From Streptomyces fodineus (lineage in GTDB: Bacteria > Actinomycetota > Actinomycetes > Streptomycetales > Streptomycetaceae), in NCBI RefSeq assembly GCF_001735805.1, contig NZ_CP017248.1:5828001-5892000 (forward strand): a stretch of DNA of 64,000 nt, read 5' to 3'. Positions 7,865-16,659 of the stretch are shown one piece after another (the first letter of the stretch is position 1; every line of letters starts with the position of its first letter). Both the position numbers and the translations under genes were made by a program. Under the pieces are notes generated by a model. It did not search any database, was not told the origin of the DNA, and saw only the letters and a list, made by a program, of their open reading frames with translations.

Positions 7865-8946
7865 GCGGGAAGAGGAGGATTCTGCGGCTGTCGGCCATGG
7901 CGGCGGCGGTGCTCGTGCTGTTCATGGTGCCGTTCAGCGGGGCGGCGTCCGGCGCGGACGGGCCCGTCGTGAAGCTCTCGGAGACCCAGGCCGGTACCGG
8001 GGGTTCGGTCACCGTCAGTGGGACCGGCTGGCGGTCCCGCACCCTGCTGATGCTGCTGGTGTGTGGGCGGGCCACACCGGCCCGGGGTGTCATCGGCGGC
8101 ACCAACTCCTGTGCCAACGGCGACGGCCGGGCCGTGACCACCGACGCGCAGGGCGCCTTCAGCCGGAGACTCCCGGTCGCCGAACCGCCCGTACCCTGCC
8201 CCTGCGTGGTGCACGTGGCCACCGTCACCGGCGCCAGGGCGGAGGCGGATGCCGTCCTCCAGGTCGCCGGGCATCCCGTGGCCCCGCTGCCCGCCGGGCA
8301 GTCCATGGGGCGGCTGGCGATTCTCTCCGACACGCGGCTGACCGGGTCGAGCGGAGTGCTCACCTGGTTCGGGGCGCCGCCGAGCCGCACCCTTGTCTTC
8401 ACCGTCGGCAACACCGGCACCAGCACGATCAAGGACCCCGTCTTCCAAGTCGGCTCCGCGCACGGCGTCTTCGCCCCGCAGTGGGACGACCGGCAGTGGC
8501 AGGGCACCCTGGCGCCCGGCAAGAAGGCCGAGGTCAGGCTGCCGGTCGAGCTGTCCGCCGGGGCGCACGGCGACTACACCGTCTCCCTGAAGTACGACGG
8601 CAAGATCCTCGCCGCCCAGCCGTGGGGCGTGGGCCGCCCCTGGGGCGTGACGCTGTTCTGGATCCTGCTCTGTGTGGTGGTCCCGGCCGCACTGTTCCGT
8701 ATCGGCATGGCCGTGGTGGACCGGGTACGGCCGCGCCGCCCGGGTAGCCCCCGCCTCACCCGCGCCCTGCGCCTGCCCCGGCTGCCAAACCCGCGCGGCC
8801 GTACCACCGAACCGGCCCCCACGAACCCGGCCCTGCCGTGGTTCGCCCCGGACTCCGTCCCGGGCGACCCGGCCGGCCGGCTCTCCGCACCGCACACCGA
8901 CAGCCCGACGAGTCCTACGACTCCCACCAGGAAGGGACGAACGTGA
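7861..8946 (+). CDS. Secreted Ig-like membrane-anchored protein
   Basis: This 361-residue protein starts at GTG, overlapping the upstream stop. It has an N-terminal signal peptide (to ~32), a first domain with the neocarzinostatin/Ig-like pattern GGSVTVSGTGWRS and paired cysteines (VCGRAT...NSCANG, PCPCVVHV), and a second beta domain (~165-245, with FTVGNTGTSTIKD and GAHGDYTVSLKYDGK). A membrane helix (~260-282, WGVTLFWILLCVVVPAALF) precedes a basic Pro-rich cytoplasmic tail. Its stop overlaps the next GTG. It belongs to a three-gene surface-protein operon with its neighbours. Function unknown. Confidence 0.8.
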   Translation: MSGKRRILRLSAMAAAVLVLFMVPFSGAASGADGPVVKLSETQAGTGGSVTVSGTGWRSRTLLMLLVCGRATPARGVIGGTNSCANGDGRAVTTDAQGAFSRRLPVAEPPVPCPCVVHVATVTGARAEADAVLQVAGHPVAPLPAGQSMGRLAILSDTRLTGSSGVLTWFGAPPSRTLVFTVGNTGTSTIKDPVFQVGSAHGVFAPQWDDRQWQGTLAPGKKAEVRLPVELSAGAHGDYTVSLKYDGKILAAQPWGVGRPWGVTLFWILLCVVVPAALFRIGMAVVDRVRPRRPGSPRLTRALRLPRLPNPRGRTTEPAPTNPALPWFAPDSVPGDPAGRLSAPHTDSPTSPTTPTRKGRT

Positions 8947-10220
8947 GCATCCGAAGGAGAGGTACGGCAGCCGGTGCCGCGCTGGCGCTGAGCGGTGCGG
9001 GTGTCCTGCTGGGCCTGGCCGCGGCGCCCGCGCAGGCGGCCGAGGTGTCGTTCGCCACCCACTGTGTGCCGCCCGCGGGCATCAGCCCCGTCGACGGCAC
9101 CACAAAAGTCGAGATCACCGCCCCGGCCACCGCGAAGGTCGGCGACACGGTGGACGTGGTGTGGAAGTTCGTCCAGGCCGCGTCCAAGAACCCCGACATC
9201 ATCGACCTGCCGGCGAACTCGGTCCAGCCGTCCGGCGTGCTCAAGGCGGCCGGCGCGCAGGTCGCCGACATCGCGATGCAGGGGCCGCGGCAGAACCCGG
9301 CGATCCCCAAGGGCGGCGCCATGGTGCTGTCCGACATGAAGGGCAGCATCAAGCTGACCTCGGCCGGCGAGGTGACGCTGACCCCGGACGCCTACACCGT
9401 CAACGCGATGTCGACGGACACCAAGTGCACACCGAAGGAGACCGTGCAGAAGGCGGCGACCATCCAGGTGACGGGTGGTGGCGGCGGAACGTCCAGCGCG
9501 ACCCCGACCCAGTCCACGACACCCACCCGGTCGGCCACCCCGACGAGTACGGCCACCCCCACGGCGACCGGCGGCAGCGGCCAGACCGACTTCACCGGCA
9601 AGGAGGTGCAGATCCCCTACGCCTGCAAGACCCCGATCGGCGACAAGAACGCGACCTCGCCGGTGCAGATCAACGCCAGGAAGAACAGCGGGAACTTCGA
9701 CCTCACCGTGCAGTTCAAGAAGTCGGTGATGAACAGCCCCGCCGACATCCCGAAGAACTCCGTGAAGCCGTCCATGGAGGTGCTGCTGGGCGGCGCCGAC
9801 AAGGGCACGGTGCATGTGGAGGGGCCGACCAACGCCAACCCCATCAAGTCCGGCGACCCGATCGACATCCCGGACCTCACCGGCACCTACAAGCCCGGCG
9901 CGAGCGGCACCTCGACGCTGTCCCCGGGTGTCCTGACGGTCAAGGCGCTCGGTACGACCACGACGTGCACACCGACCAGGACCGAGGTCTCGCTCACCCT
10001 GGACACCAGCCGGCAGCCGGGCGGCACCTCGGGCGGCACGTCCACCTCCGGCGGCTCGACCGGCGGCACCGGCGGCAGTGGCACCTCCGGCTCCGGCGGC
10101 CTGGCCCAGACCGGCGCGAGCGACCACGGCGCCCTGAAGGCCCTCGGCCTGGTGGCGGGCACGGCGATCCTGCTGGGCGGCGCGGTGTTCACGTTCATGC
10201 CGAAACGAAGGGCCCGCTGA
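8943..10220 (+). CDS. Two-domain surface protein with LAXTG sortase signal
   Basis: The 425-residue protein starts at a GTG that overlaps the preceding stop. It has a signal peptide (cleavage near AQA-A at ~33), then two homologous ~150-residue domains, each with a conserved cysteine pair, separated by a Thr/Pro/Ser linker (~180-215). A Gly/Ser/Thr-rich wall-spanning stretch leads to LAQTG (~392), a hydrophobic helix and the basic end PKRRAR. LAXTG is the motif used by class E sortases of Streptomyces (established knowledge), so covalent wall attachment is likely. The second domain is closest to that of the 5107 gene, suggesting duplication within the cluster. Confidence 0.85.
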   Translation: MSIRRRGTAAGAALALSGAGVLLGLAAAPAQAAEVSFATHCVPPAGISPVDGTTKVEITAPATAKVGDTVDVVWKFVQAASKNPDIIDLPANSVQPSGVLKAAGAQVADIAMQGPRQNPAIPKGGAMVLSDMKGSIKLTSAGEVTLTPDAYTVNAMSTDTKCTPKETVQKAATIQVTGGGGGTSSATPTQSTTPTRSATPTSTATPTATGGSGQTDFTGKEVQIPYACKTPIGDKNATSPVQINARKNSGNFDLTVQFKKSVMNSPADIPKNSVKPSMEVLLGGADKGTVHVEGPTNANPIKSGDPIDIPDLTGTYKPGASGTSTLSPGVLTVKALGTTTTCTPTRTEVSLTLDTSRQPGGTSGGTSTSGGSTGGTGGSGTSGSGGLAQTGASDHGALKALGLVAGTAILLGGAVFTFMPKRRAR

Positions 10221-10235
10221 CCCTTCTGACATGAA

Positions 10236-10273
10236 AGAGGGCCGCCGCACCCACCGGGATGCGGCGGCCCTCT
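10236..10273. terminator. Bidirectional terminator between convergent genes
   Basis: A perfect 14-base stem (AGAGGGCCGCCGCA and complement) with a 10-base loop sits between the LAXTG gene stop and the convergent transporter stop. It can serve both. Confidence 0.85.
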
Positions 10274-10292
10274 CTCGGCCGGGTCCGAACGA

Positions 10293-11798
10293 CTAGTGCA
10301 CGTCGCCCATCAGCTTGTTGACCTTCCTGCGGTACATCCACACCGCTCCACCGGCGAGCACGGCGAGGACGGCCTCCAGGGCGACGAAGCCCATCTTGTC
10401 GAGGTTGACGCCGCCGATGGCCGGGTTGGACACCAGCGCGGTGATCGAGTCGCCCGCGGTGACCGCGAGGAACCACACGCCCATCATCTGCGAGGCGTAC
10501 TTCTTCGGCGCCATCTTCGTCGTCACCGACAGACCCACCGGCGACAGCGTCAGCTCACCGACGGTCTGCACGAAGTAGATCGCGACCAGCCACATCGCCG
10601 CGGCCTTGTGACCGCCCTCGGCGATCGACAGCGGGGCGAGGAAGAGGAAGAAGGACGCGCCGATCAGCACCAGGCCGGAGGCGAACTTCACGATCGTGCT
10701 CGGCTCCTTGCCGCGCCGGTTCAGCCACAGCCACAGCCAGGCGAAGACGGGCGCCAGGGCCATGATCATGACCGGGTTGACCGACTGGTACCAGGAGACC
10801 GGGAACGTCCAGCCGGCGATCGAGTTCTTGGCCGAGCCGTCCGCGAAGAGCGACAGGGTCGAACCACCCTGGTCGTAGATCATCCAGAAGACGGCGGCGG
10901 CGACGAAGAACCAGACGTACGCCGACACCTTCGACTTCTCGCCCGCGTCCAGGTCCTTGTCCCGGCGGATACGGGCGATGACCAGGATCGGCACGATCAG
11001 ACCGACGAGGGTGAGCGGGATCAGCGCCCAGTTCAGGGTGAAGTGACCGGTGCCGCCGACGACGCCGTAGAAGACCGCGGCGATGGCGAGCCAGGTCAGG
11101 CCCTTGCGCAGGGTGGCGGACTTCTCCGCGGGGGTCAGCGGGGTCGGGACCTCGCTGCTCTTCGGGTTCAGGTGGCGGCCGCCGAGCAGGTACTGGGCCA
11201 GGCCCAGCGCCATGCCGAGCGCGGCGAGCGCGAAGCCCAGGTGCCAGTTGACGTTCTCACCGACGGTGCCGATGACCAGCGGGGCGGCGAAGGCACCGAG
11301 GTTGATGCCGATGTAGAAGAGGGTGAAGCCACCGTCCCGGCGCGGGTCGTCCGGGCCCTTGTAGAGGTGGCCGACCATCGTGGAGATGTTGGCCTTCAGC
11401 AGACCCGAACCGATGGCGACGAGACCCAGGCCGACGAAGAAGCTGGCGGCCACGGGCAGCGCGAGGCACAGGTGGCCGAGCATGATGATGATGCCCGCGA
11501 CGGCGACCGTCTTGCGGGGGCCGAGGAAGCGGTCCGCGACCCAGCCGCCGGGCAGGGCGAGCAGGTACACGAGCGACACGTACACCGAGTAGATCGCGGT
11601 GGCCGTGCCCGCGCTCATGTGCAGGCCGCCCGGGGCCACCAGGTACAGCGGGAGCAGAGCCCTCATGCCGTAGTAGGAGAATCGCTCCCACATCTCGGTC
11701 ATGAAGAGAGTGGCCAGGCCGCGGGGGTGGCCGAAGAAGGTCTTCTCGGCACCGGGGGTGCCCGGGCGGACCGAGTCCTTCGTCAGGCTGGACGCCAT
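10293..11798 (-). CDS. POT/PTR-family proton-dependent oligopeptide transporter
   Basis: This 501-residue polytopic membrane protein has the POT signatures: an EMWERFSYYGMRA segment near the N-terminus (the ExxERFxYY motif) and FYIGINLGAF at ~155 (the FYxxIN motif). It has about 12-14 hydrophobic helices, consistent with full length. It should import di- or tripeptides with protons. The ATG at 11798 is preceded by AAGGA; the longer open frame upstream is not needed. It stands alone, convergent with the wall-protein operon and divergent from the two-component system across a 500-base gap. Confidence 0.92.
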   Translation of the reverse strand: MASSLTKDSVRPGTPGAEKTFFGHPRGLATLFMTEMWERFSYYGMRALLPLYLVAPGGLHMSAGTATAIYSVYVSLVYLLALPGGWVADRFLGPRKTVAVAGIIIMLGHLCLALPVAASFFVGLGLVAIGSGLLKANISTMVGHLYKGPDDPRRDGGFTLFYIGINLGAFAAPLVIGTVGENVNWHLGFALAALGMALGLAQYLLGGRHLNPKSSEVPTPLTPAEKSATLRKGLTWLAIAAVFYGVVGGTGHFTLNWALIPLTLVGLIVPILVIARIRRDKDLDAGEKSKVSAYVWFFVAAAVFWMIYDQGGSTLSLFADGSAKNSIAGWTFPVSWYQSVNPVMIMALAPVFAWLWLWLNRRGKEPSTIVKFASGLVLIGASFFLFLAPLSIAEGGHKAAAMWLVAIYFVQTVGELTLSPVGLSVTTKMAPKKYASQMMGVWFLAVTAGDSITALVSNPAIGGVNLDKMGFVALEAVLAVLAGGAVWMYRRKVNKLMGDVH

Positions 11799-12008
11799 GG
11801 TCGTTCCTTGCTGGTCGGGACGCGCTTTGTGGAGCGCTGCGCGCCCGGTGGGGGTGCGGCCGGCACCGGCAGGGTCGGTCGTCCACCCCCAACGCCCGAG
11901 GGGAGTTTCCGTTTCCGGGTCACGGAAAGCGGCGGACGGCGACCACCAGGATCCACGCCCCCGACGCGACGATGCGTCCGGAGCCCGGCCAGAGGTCATT
12001 CCTTTCAA

Positions 12009-12026
12009 GGCTGATCTTGATCAGCC
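12009..12026. promoter_or_regulatory. Perfect 18-base palindrome in a 500-base divergent gap
   Basis: GGCTGATCTTGATCAGCC is a perfect inverted repeat, about 211 bases upstream of the transporter start and 273 upstream of the response-regulator start. It is a candidate operator for the transporter. The rest of the 11799-12298 gap is comparatively AT-rich and presumably holds both promoters; no RNA gene or ORF is supported. Confidence 0.5.
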
Positions 12027-12298
12027 CGCACACGAAAGAGACCTTCAGCGTCAAGTACTCGCCAAAGGTCCCCGGTGTACTACAGGCGTTCAGGTCACTG
12101 TAAGGCAGGACACTGCCGGATATGGAAGGACTTGAGACGCGGATCACAGGTGTCGGGGGAACCGCAGGAGCCCATTCGAAGGTCCTTCCTACGATCGCAT
12201 CCCCAGAGCAATGGTTCGTACCAGCGGCGTACCAAGGTAAGAGTTCCTGCAAGCGATCACACCCCAGCACAATGCGCGAGCGGTCTACCATCACCTCT

Positions 12299-12976
12299 AT
12301 GACCCGTGTACTGCTCGCCGAGGACGACGCGTCCATCTCGGAGCCGCTGGCCCGCGCCCTGCGCCGGGAAGGTTACGAGGTCGAGGTGCGCGAGGACGGA
12401 CCCACCGCGCTGGACGCCGGGATGCAGGGCGGCGTCGATCTGGTCGTACTGGACCTGGGCCTGCCGGGCATGGACGGCCTGGAGGTCGCCCGAAGGCTGC
12501 GGGCCGACGGCCACACCGTGCCGATCCTCATCCTGACCGCGCGGGCCGACGAGGTGGACACCGTCGTCGGCCTGGACGCGGGCGCCGACGACTACGTCAC
12601 CAAGCCCTTCCGGCTCGCCGAACTGCTCGCCCGGGTACGGGCGCTGCTCCGGCGCGGTGCCGCCGAGCCCCAGCAGCCGCCGGCCACGCACGGGGTGCGG
12701 ATCGACGTCGAGTCGCACCGGGCGTGGATGGGCGACGAGGAACTCCAGCTCACCGCCAAGGAGTTCGACCTGCTGCGGGTTCTCGTCCGGGACGCCGGCC
12801 GGGTCGTCACGCGCGACCAGCTGATGCGTGAGGTCTGGGACACCACGTGGTGGTCGTCCACGAAGACCCTCGACATGCACATCTCCTGGCTGCGCAAGAA
12901 GCTCGGGGACGACGCGGCGAACCCTCGCTTCATCGCCACGGTGCGTGGAGTGGGCTTCCGCTTCGAGAAGAGCTGA
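12299..12976 (+). CDS. OmpR-family response regulator
   Basis: The 225-residue protein has a receiver domain (1-120) with acidic pocket EDD at 8-10, phospho-acceptor Asp in VVLDLGLPGMDG (~51) and Lys in DDYVTKPF (~101). A C-terminal winged-helix DNA-binding domain (~130-222) carries LTAKEFDLLRVLVRDAGRVV and the typical ending RGVGFRFE. It is followed after 53 bases by its sensor kinase. Its target genes are not evident; the divergent POT transporter is one candidate. The ATG at 12299 gives exact alignment to family N-termini. Confidence 0.93.
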   Translation: MTRVLLAEDDASISEPLARALRREGYEVEVREDGPTALDAGMQGGVDLVVLDLGLPGMDGLEVARRLRADGHTVPILILTARADEVDTVVGLDAGADDYVTKPFRLAELLARVRALLRRGAAEPQQPPATHGVRIDVESHRAWMGDEELQLTAKEFDLLRVLVRDAGRVVTRDQLMREVWDTTWWSSTKTLDMHISWLRKKLGDDAANPRFIATVRGVGFRFEKS

Positions 12977-13029
12977 GCCCCTCCCCGGGGCCCCTGCCCA
13001 GGGTCAGCGATCACCTCAGGTAACGGAAC

Positions 13030-14301
13030 ATGCGCCGACGTCTCATCCAGTCCACCCTCGCCGTCGTCCTCGTGGTGATCGCCGTCTTCGGTATCTCCCT
13101 GGTGATCGTCGAGACGCGGACGATCAGCAACAGCGCCCAGGAGCGGGTGGATTCCGAGGCGATCCGGCTGGCCAGCATCGTGGACAGCAGGGTCCTCGCC
13201 GCGGAGAACGTCAACGCGGACGTGCTGCGCAATCCGGTCAGCAAGGAGCAGTACGCGGTCATCCGCATGCCCGGTCACACGCCGATCGAGATCGGCACCA
13301 AGCCCCAGGGTGATGTGATCCGCAGCACGCAGCAGGGCGAGGAGGGCGAGACCGTCACCGTGCAGGAGCCGCGCTCCGCGGTGACCCGCGAGGTCGGCCG
13401 GACCCTGCTGATCATCGGCCTGGTGGCGCTGCTCGCGGTGGTCGCGGCCGTGCTGCTCGCCGTACGGCAGGCCAACCGGCTCGCCTCCCCGCTGACCGAC
13501 CTCGCCGAGACCGCCGAACGGCTCGGCTCCGGAGACCCGCGCCCGCGGCACAAGCGGTACGGCGTCCCCGAGCTGGACCGGGTCGCCGATGTGCTGGACT
13601 CCTCGGCCGAGCGGATCGGGCGCATGCTCACGGCCGAGCGGCGCCTGGCCGCCGATGCCTCCCACCAGCTGCGCACCCCGCTGACCGCGCTGTCGATGCG
13701 CCTCGAGGAGATCACCCTCACCGACGACCCGGACATCGTGAAGGAAGAGGCGAACGTCGCGCTCGCCCAGGTCGAGCGGCTCACGGACGTGGTCGAGCGG
13801 CTGCTGACGAACTCCCGGGACCCGCGCACCGGCTCCGCCGTCACCTTCGACCTGGACGAGGTCATCCAGCAGCAGCTCGCCGAGTGGCGGCCCGCCTACC
13901 GCAGCGCCGGCCGCGCCATCGTCAGCTCCGGCAAGCGGCATCTGCACGCCGTCGGCACGCCGGGCGCGGTCGCCCAGGTGCTGGCGGCGCTGATCGAGAA
14001 CTCCCTGATGCACGGGGGCGGCACGGTCGCGCTGCGCACCCGGGTCACCGGCAACCAGGCCGTGGTGGAGGTCACCGACGAAGGTCCGGGTGTCCCGGCC
14101 GACCTCGGCGCGCGCATTTTCGAGCGGACGATCAGCGGCCGCAACTCCACGGGGATCGGCCTCGCCGTCGCCCGTGATCTCGCGGAGGCCGACGGCGGCC
14201 GCCTGGAGTTGCTCCAGGCCCAGCCGCCGGTGTTCGGTCTGTTCCTCTCGCGTACGCCGCCGGCCCGCAAGACGGAGGAAGAGCGGCCGACGGTGCGCTG
14301 A
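13030..14301 (+). CDS. Sensor histidine kinase
   Basis: This 423-residue kinase has an N-terminal membrane helix (~8-28), a ~90-residue extracytoplasmic sensor region, a second helix (~120-145), a HAMP-like linker, the H box DASHQLRTPL with His at ~215, and an HATPase domain with ENSLMHGGG (N box), DEGPGVP (G1) and GRNSTGIGLAVARDL (G2). It pairs with the response regulator just upstream. The signal sensed is unknown. Confidence 0.92.
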   Translation: MRRRLIQSTLAVVLVVIAVFGISLVIVETRTISNSAQERVDSEAIRLASIVDSRVLAAENVNADVLRNPVSKEQYAVIRMPGHTPIEIGTKPQGDVIRSTQQGEEGETVTVQEPRSAVTREVGRTLLIIGLVALLAVVAAVLLAVRQANRLASPLTDLAETAERLGSGDPRPRHKRYGVPELDRVADVLDSSAERIGRMLTAERRLAADASHQLRTPLTALSMRLEEITLTDDPDIVKEEANVALAQVERLTDVVERLLTNSRDPRTGSAVTFDLDEVIQQQLAEWRPAYRSAGRAIVSSGKRHLHAVGTPGAVAQVLAALIENSLMHGGGTVALRTRVTGNQAVVEVTDEGPGVPADLGARIFERTISGRNSTGIGLAVARDLAEADGGRLELLQAQPPVFGLFLSRTPPARKTEEERPTVR

Positions 14302-14307
14302 TCCGGT

Positions 14308-14814
14308 TTACGGAACGCGCTGCGACTTCGGCTCGGGCTCGGTGTGCGGCCTCTTCGACTCGGCCACCAGGATCGACTCCGCCTCCTGCGTCGGCTGCAC
14401 GCGGAACACCCAGGTGCGGTACGACCAGAAGCGGAACAGGGTGGCGATGCCGATGCCCACGAACTTGGAGACGTTGCTCTGCAGCGGGCTGTCCCAGCCG
14501 AACCCGTAGGTCGCCGCGTACAGCACGCCGTTCTCGATTACCAGACCGATCGCGCTGAAGAGGAGGAAGAGCGTGAGCTCCTTGGTACGGCCGCCCTTGT
14601 CGCGGTCCCGGTACGTCCAGTAACGGAACCCGACGTAGTTGAACGCGATGGCGACGACCGTCGCGATGATGCTGGCGCGCACCACCGGCAGGTCGGAGAC
14701 GTGGCGGACCAGGTTGAACACGCCGAGGTTGACGAAGATGCCCGCAACGCCGACGGTGCCGAACTTGGCCACCTCGCGTACGAGCCGTCGCAGCCCCGAG
14801 GAACGAGGTTCCAT
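14308..14814 (-). CDS. GtrA-family membrane protein
   Basis: The protein has 168 residues (from the ATG at 14814) and four predicted membrane helices: FGTVGVAGIFVNLGVFNLV, IIATVVAIAFNYVGFRYWTY, LFLLFSAIGLVIENGVLY and VSKFVGIGIATLFRFWSYR. These match the GtrA fold linked to flipping or transfer of polyprenyl-linked sugars. An alternative ATG at 14856 would add 14 residues; GGGAG upstream favours the shorter form. It is convergent with the kinase gene and divergent from purK. A role in wall glycopolymer assembly is inferred. Confidence 0.85.
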   Translation of the reverse strand: MEPRSSGLRRLVREVAKFGTVGVAGIFVNLGVFNLVRHVSDLPVVRASIIATVVAIAFNYVGFRYWTYRDRDKGGRTKELTLFLLFSAIGLVIENGVLYAATYGFGWDSPLQSNVSKFVGIGIATLFRFWSYRTWVFRVQPTQEAESILVAESKRPHTEPEPKSQRVP

Positions 14815-14996
14815 GGCCGTGCAGCTCCCGTCGGTAGGTTTCGTCGGCCCAGCCATGCTATCCAGGTGAACGCGCCGACGCCTGCGCACAAGGCGAAGAC
14901 CAGGAAACAGGTCGGAAAGAGGGCGGAAAGTGGCGGGTAAGAGATCGTGAGAGGGACGCGATCCGGCCGCCTCGGCGTGGCCGATACGCTAGGGGT

Positions 14997-16136
14997 GTGA
15001 CGTTCCCGGTAGTCGGCATGGTCGGCGGGGGGCAGCTCGCGCGTATGACGCACGAGGCGGGCATCCCGTTGGGCATCAGGTTCAAGCTCCTCAGTGACAC
15101 CCCTCAGGATTCCGCGGCGCAGGTCGTGAGCGATGTCGTGATCGGCGACTATCGCGATCTGGACACGCTGCGTGAGTTCGCGCGGGGGTGCGATGTGATC
15201 ACCTTCGATCACGAACATGTACCCACCGAGCACCTCAGGGCCCTGGAGGCGGACGGCATCCCCGTGCGTCCGGGGCCCGACGCGCTGGTGCACGCCCAGG
15301 ACAAGGGTGTGATGCGCGCGAAGCTCGACTTGATCGGCATCCCGTGCCCGCGGCACCGGATCGTCGCCGACCCGGAGGACGTGGTCCGGTTCGCGGCGGA
15401 GGGGGACGGCTTCCCGGTCGTCCTCAAGACCGTCCGCGGCGGCTACGACGGCAAGGGTGTGTGGGTCGTGGAGACCGCCGAGGAGGCCACCGAGCCGTTC
15501 CGGGCCGGCGTCCCGGTCCTCGCCGAGGAGAAGGTCGACTACGTCCGCGAGCTCGCCGCCAACGTCGTACGCTCCCCGCACGGCCAGGCCGTCGCCTACC
15601 CGGTGGTGGAGTCCCGGCAGGTGGGCGGCGTCTGCGACACGGTCATAGCCCCGGCGCCCGGCCTGGACGAATCCCTCGCCCTCGAGGCCGAGCGGATGGC
15701 CCTGACCATCGCCAAGGAACTCGGCGTCGTCGGGCACCTCGCGGTCGAGCTGTTCCAGACCCGCGACGGCCGTGTCCTCGTCAACGAGCTGGCCATGCGC
15801 CCGCACAACTCCGGACACTGGACCCAGGACGGCGCGATCACCTCGCAGTTCGCCAACCACGTCCGCGCGGTCCTCGACCTGCCGCTCGGCGACCCGCGCC
15901 CGCGCGCCAAGTGGACGGTGATGGTCAACGTCCTGGGTGGCGACTACCCGGACATGTACTCCGCGTACTTGCACTGCATGGCCCGCGACCCCAAGCTCAA
16001 GATCCACATGTACGGCAAGGATGTGAAGCCCGGCCGAAAGGTCGGACACGTCAACACCTACGGCGACGACCTGGACGACGTGCTGGAGCGCGCCCGTCAC
16101 GCAGCCGGCTATCTGAGAGGCACCATCACCGAATGA
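14997..16136 (+). CDS. purK: N5-carboxyaminoimidazole ribonucleotide synthase
   Basis: This 379-residue ATP-grasp enzyme starts at GTG. It carries the N-terminal GMVGGGQLARM, the ATP-grasp segments VVLKTVRGGYDGKGVW and LAVELFQTRDGRVLVNELA, and RPHNSGHWT, which are PurK hallmarks. It converts AIR, bicarbonate and ATP to N5-CAIR in purine synthesis. Its stop overlaps the purE start (ATGA), so the pair is translationally coupled. Confidence 0.96.
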   Translation: MTFPVVGMVGGGQLARMTHEAGIPLGIRFKLLSDTPQDSAAQVVSDVVIGDYRDLDTLREFARGCDVITFDHEHVPTEHLRALEADGIPVRPGPDALVHAQDKGVMRAKLDLIGIPCPRHRIVADPEDVVRFAAEGDGFPVVLKTVRGGYDGKGVWVVETAEEATEPFRAGVPVLAEEKVDYVRELAANVVRSPHGQAVAYPVVESRQVGGVCDTVIAPAPGLDESLALEAERMALTIAKELGVVGHLAVELFQTRDGRVLVNELAMRPHNSGHWTQDGAITSQFANHVRAVLDLPLGDPRPRAKWTVMVNVLGGDYPDMYSAYLHCMARDPKLKIHMYGKDVKPGRKVGHVNTYGDDLDDVLERARHAAGYLRGTITE

Positions 16137-16654
16137 GCCCTGTTGTTGGCATCGTCATGGGGTCGGACTCCGACTGGCCCGTCATGGAGGCCGCCGCCAA
16201 GGCCCTGGACGAGTTCGAGATCGCGTACGAGGTCGACGTCGTCTCCGCGCACCGCATGCCCCGCGAGATGATCACGTACGGCGAGCAGGCCGCCGACCGC
16301 GGGCTGAAGGTGATCATCGCCGGTGCGGGCGGCGCCGCCCACCTGCCCGGCATGCTCGCCTCCGTCACCCCGCTGCCGGTCATCGGCGTACCGGTGCCGC
16401 TGAAGTACCTCGACGGCATGGACTCGCTGCTGTCCATCGTGCAGATGCCGGCCGGGGTGCCCGTCGCCACCGTCTCCGTCGCCGGTGCCCGCAACGCCGG
16501 TCTCCTCGCGGCCCGCATCCTCGCCGCGCACGACGAGGACCTGCTGCACAAGATGCGCGACTTCCAGCAGGACCTCAACGACCAGGCCACCGAGAAGGGC
16601 AAGCGCCTGCGTTCCAAGGTCGAGGGCCAGGGCCACTTCGGCTTCGGGAAGTGA
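16133..16654 (+). CDS. purE: N5-carboxyaminoimidazole ribonucleotide mutase
   Basis: The 173-residue class I PurE has MGSDSDWPVM, VVSAHRMP and AGAGGAAHLPGM, the conserved substrate-binding loops. It converts N5-CAIR to CAIR. It starts at the ATG overlapping the purK stop and ends just before the dipeptidase gene. The long frame open in this region on the same strand is a shadow. Confidence 0.96.
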   Translation: MSPVVGIVMGSDSDWPVMEAAAKALDEFEIAYEVDVVSAHRMPREMITYGEQAADRGLKVIIAGAGGAAHLPGMLASVTPLPVIGVPVPLKYLDGMDSLLSIVQMPAGVPVATVSVAGARNAGLLAARILAAHDEDLLHKMRDFQQDLNDQATEKGKRLRSKVEGQGHFGFGK

Positions 16655-16659
16655 CGCCG

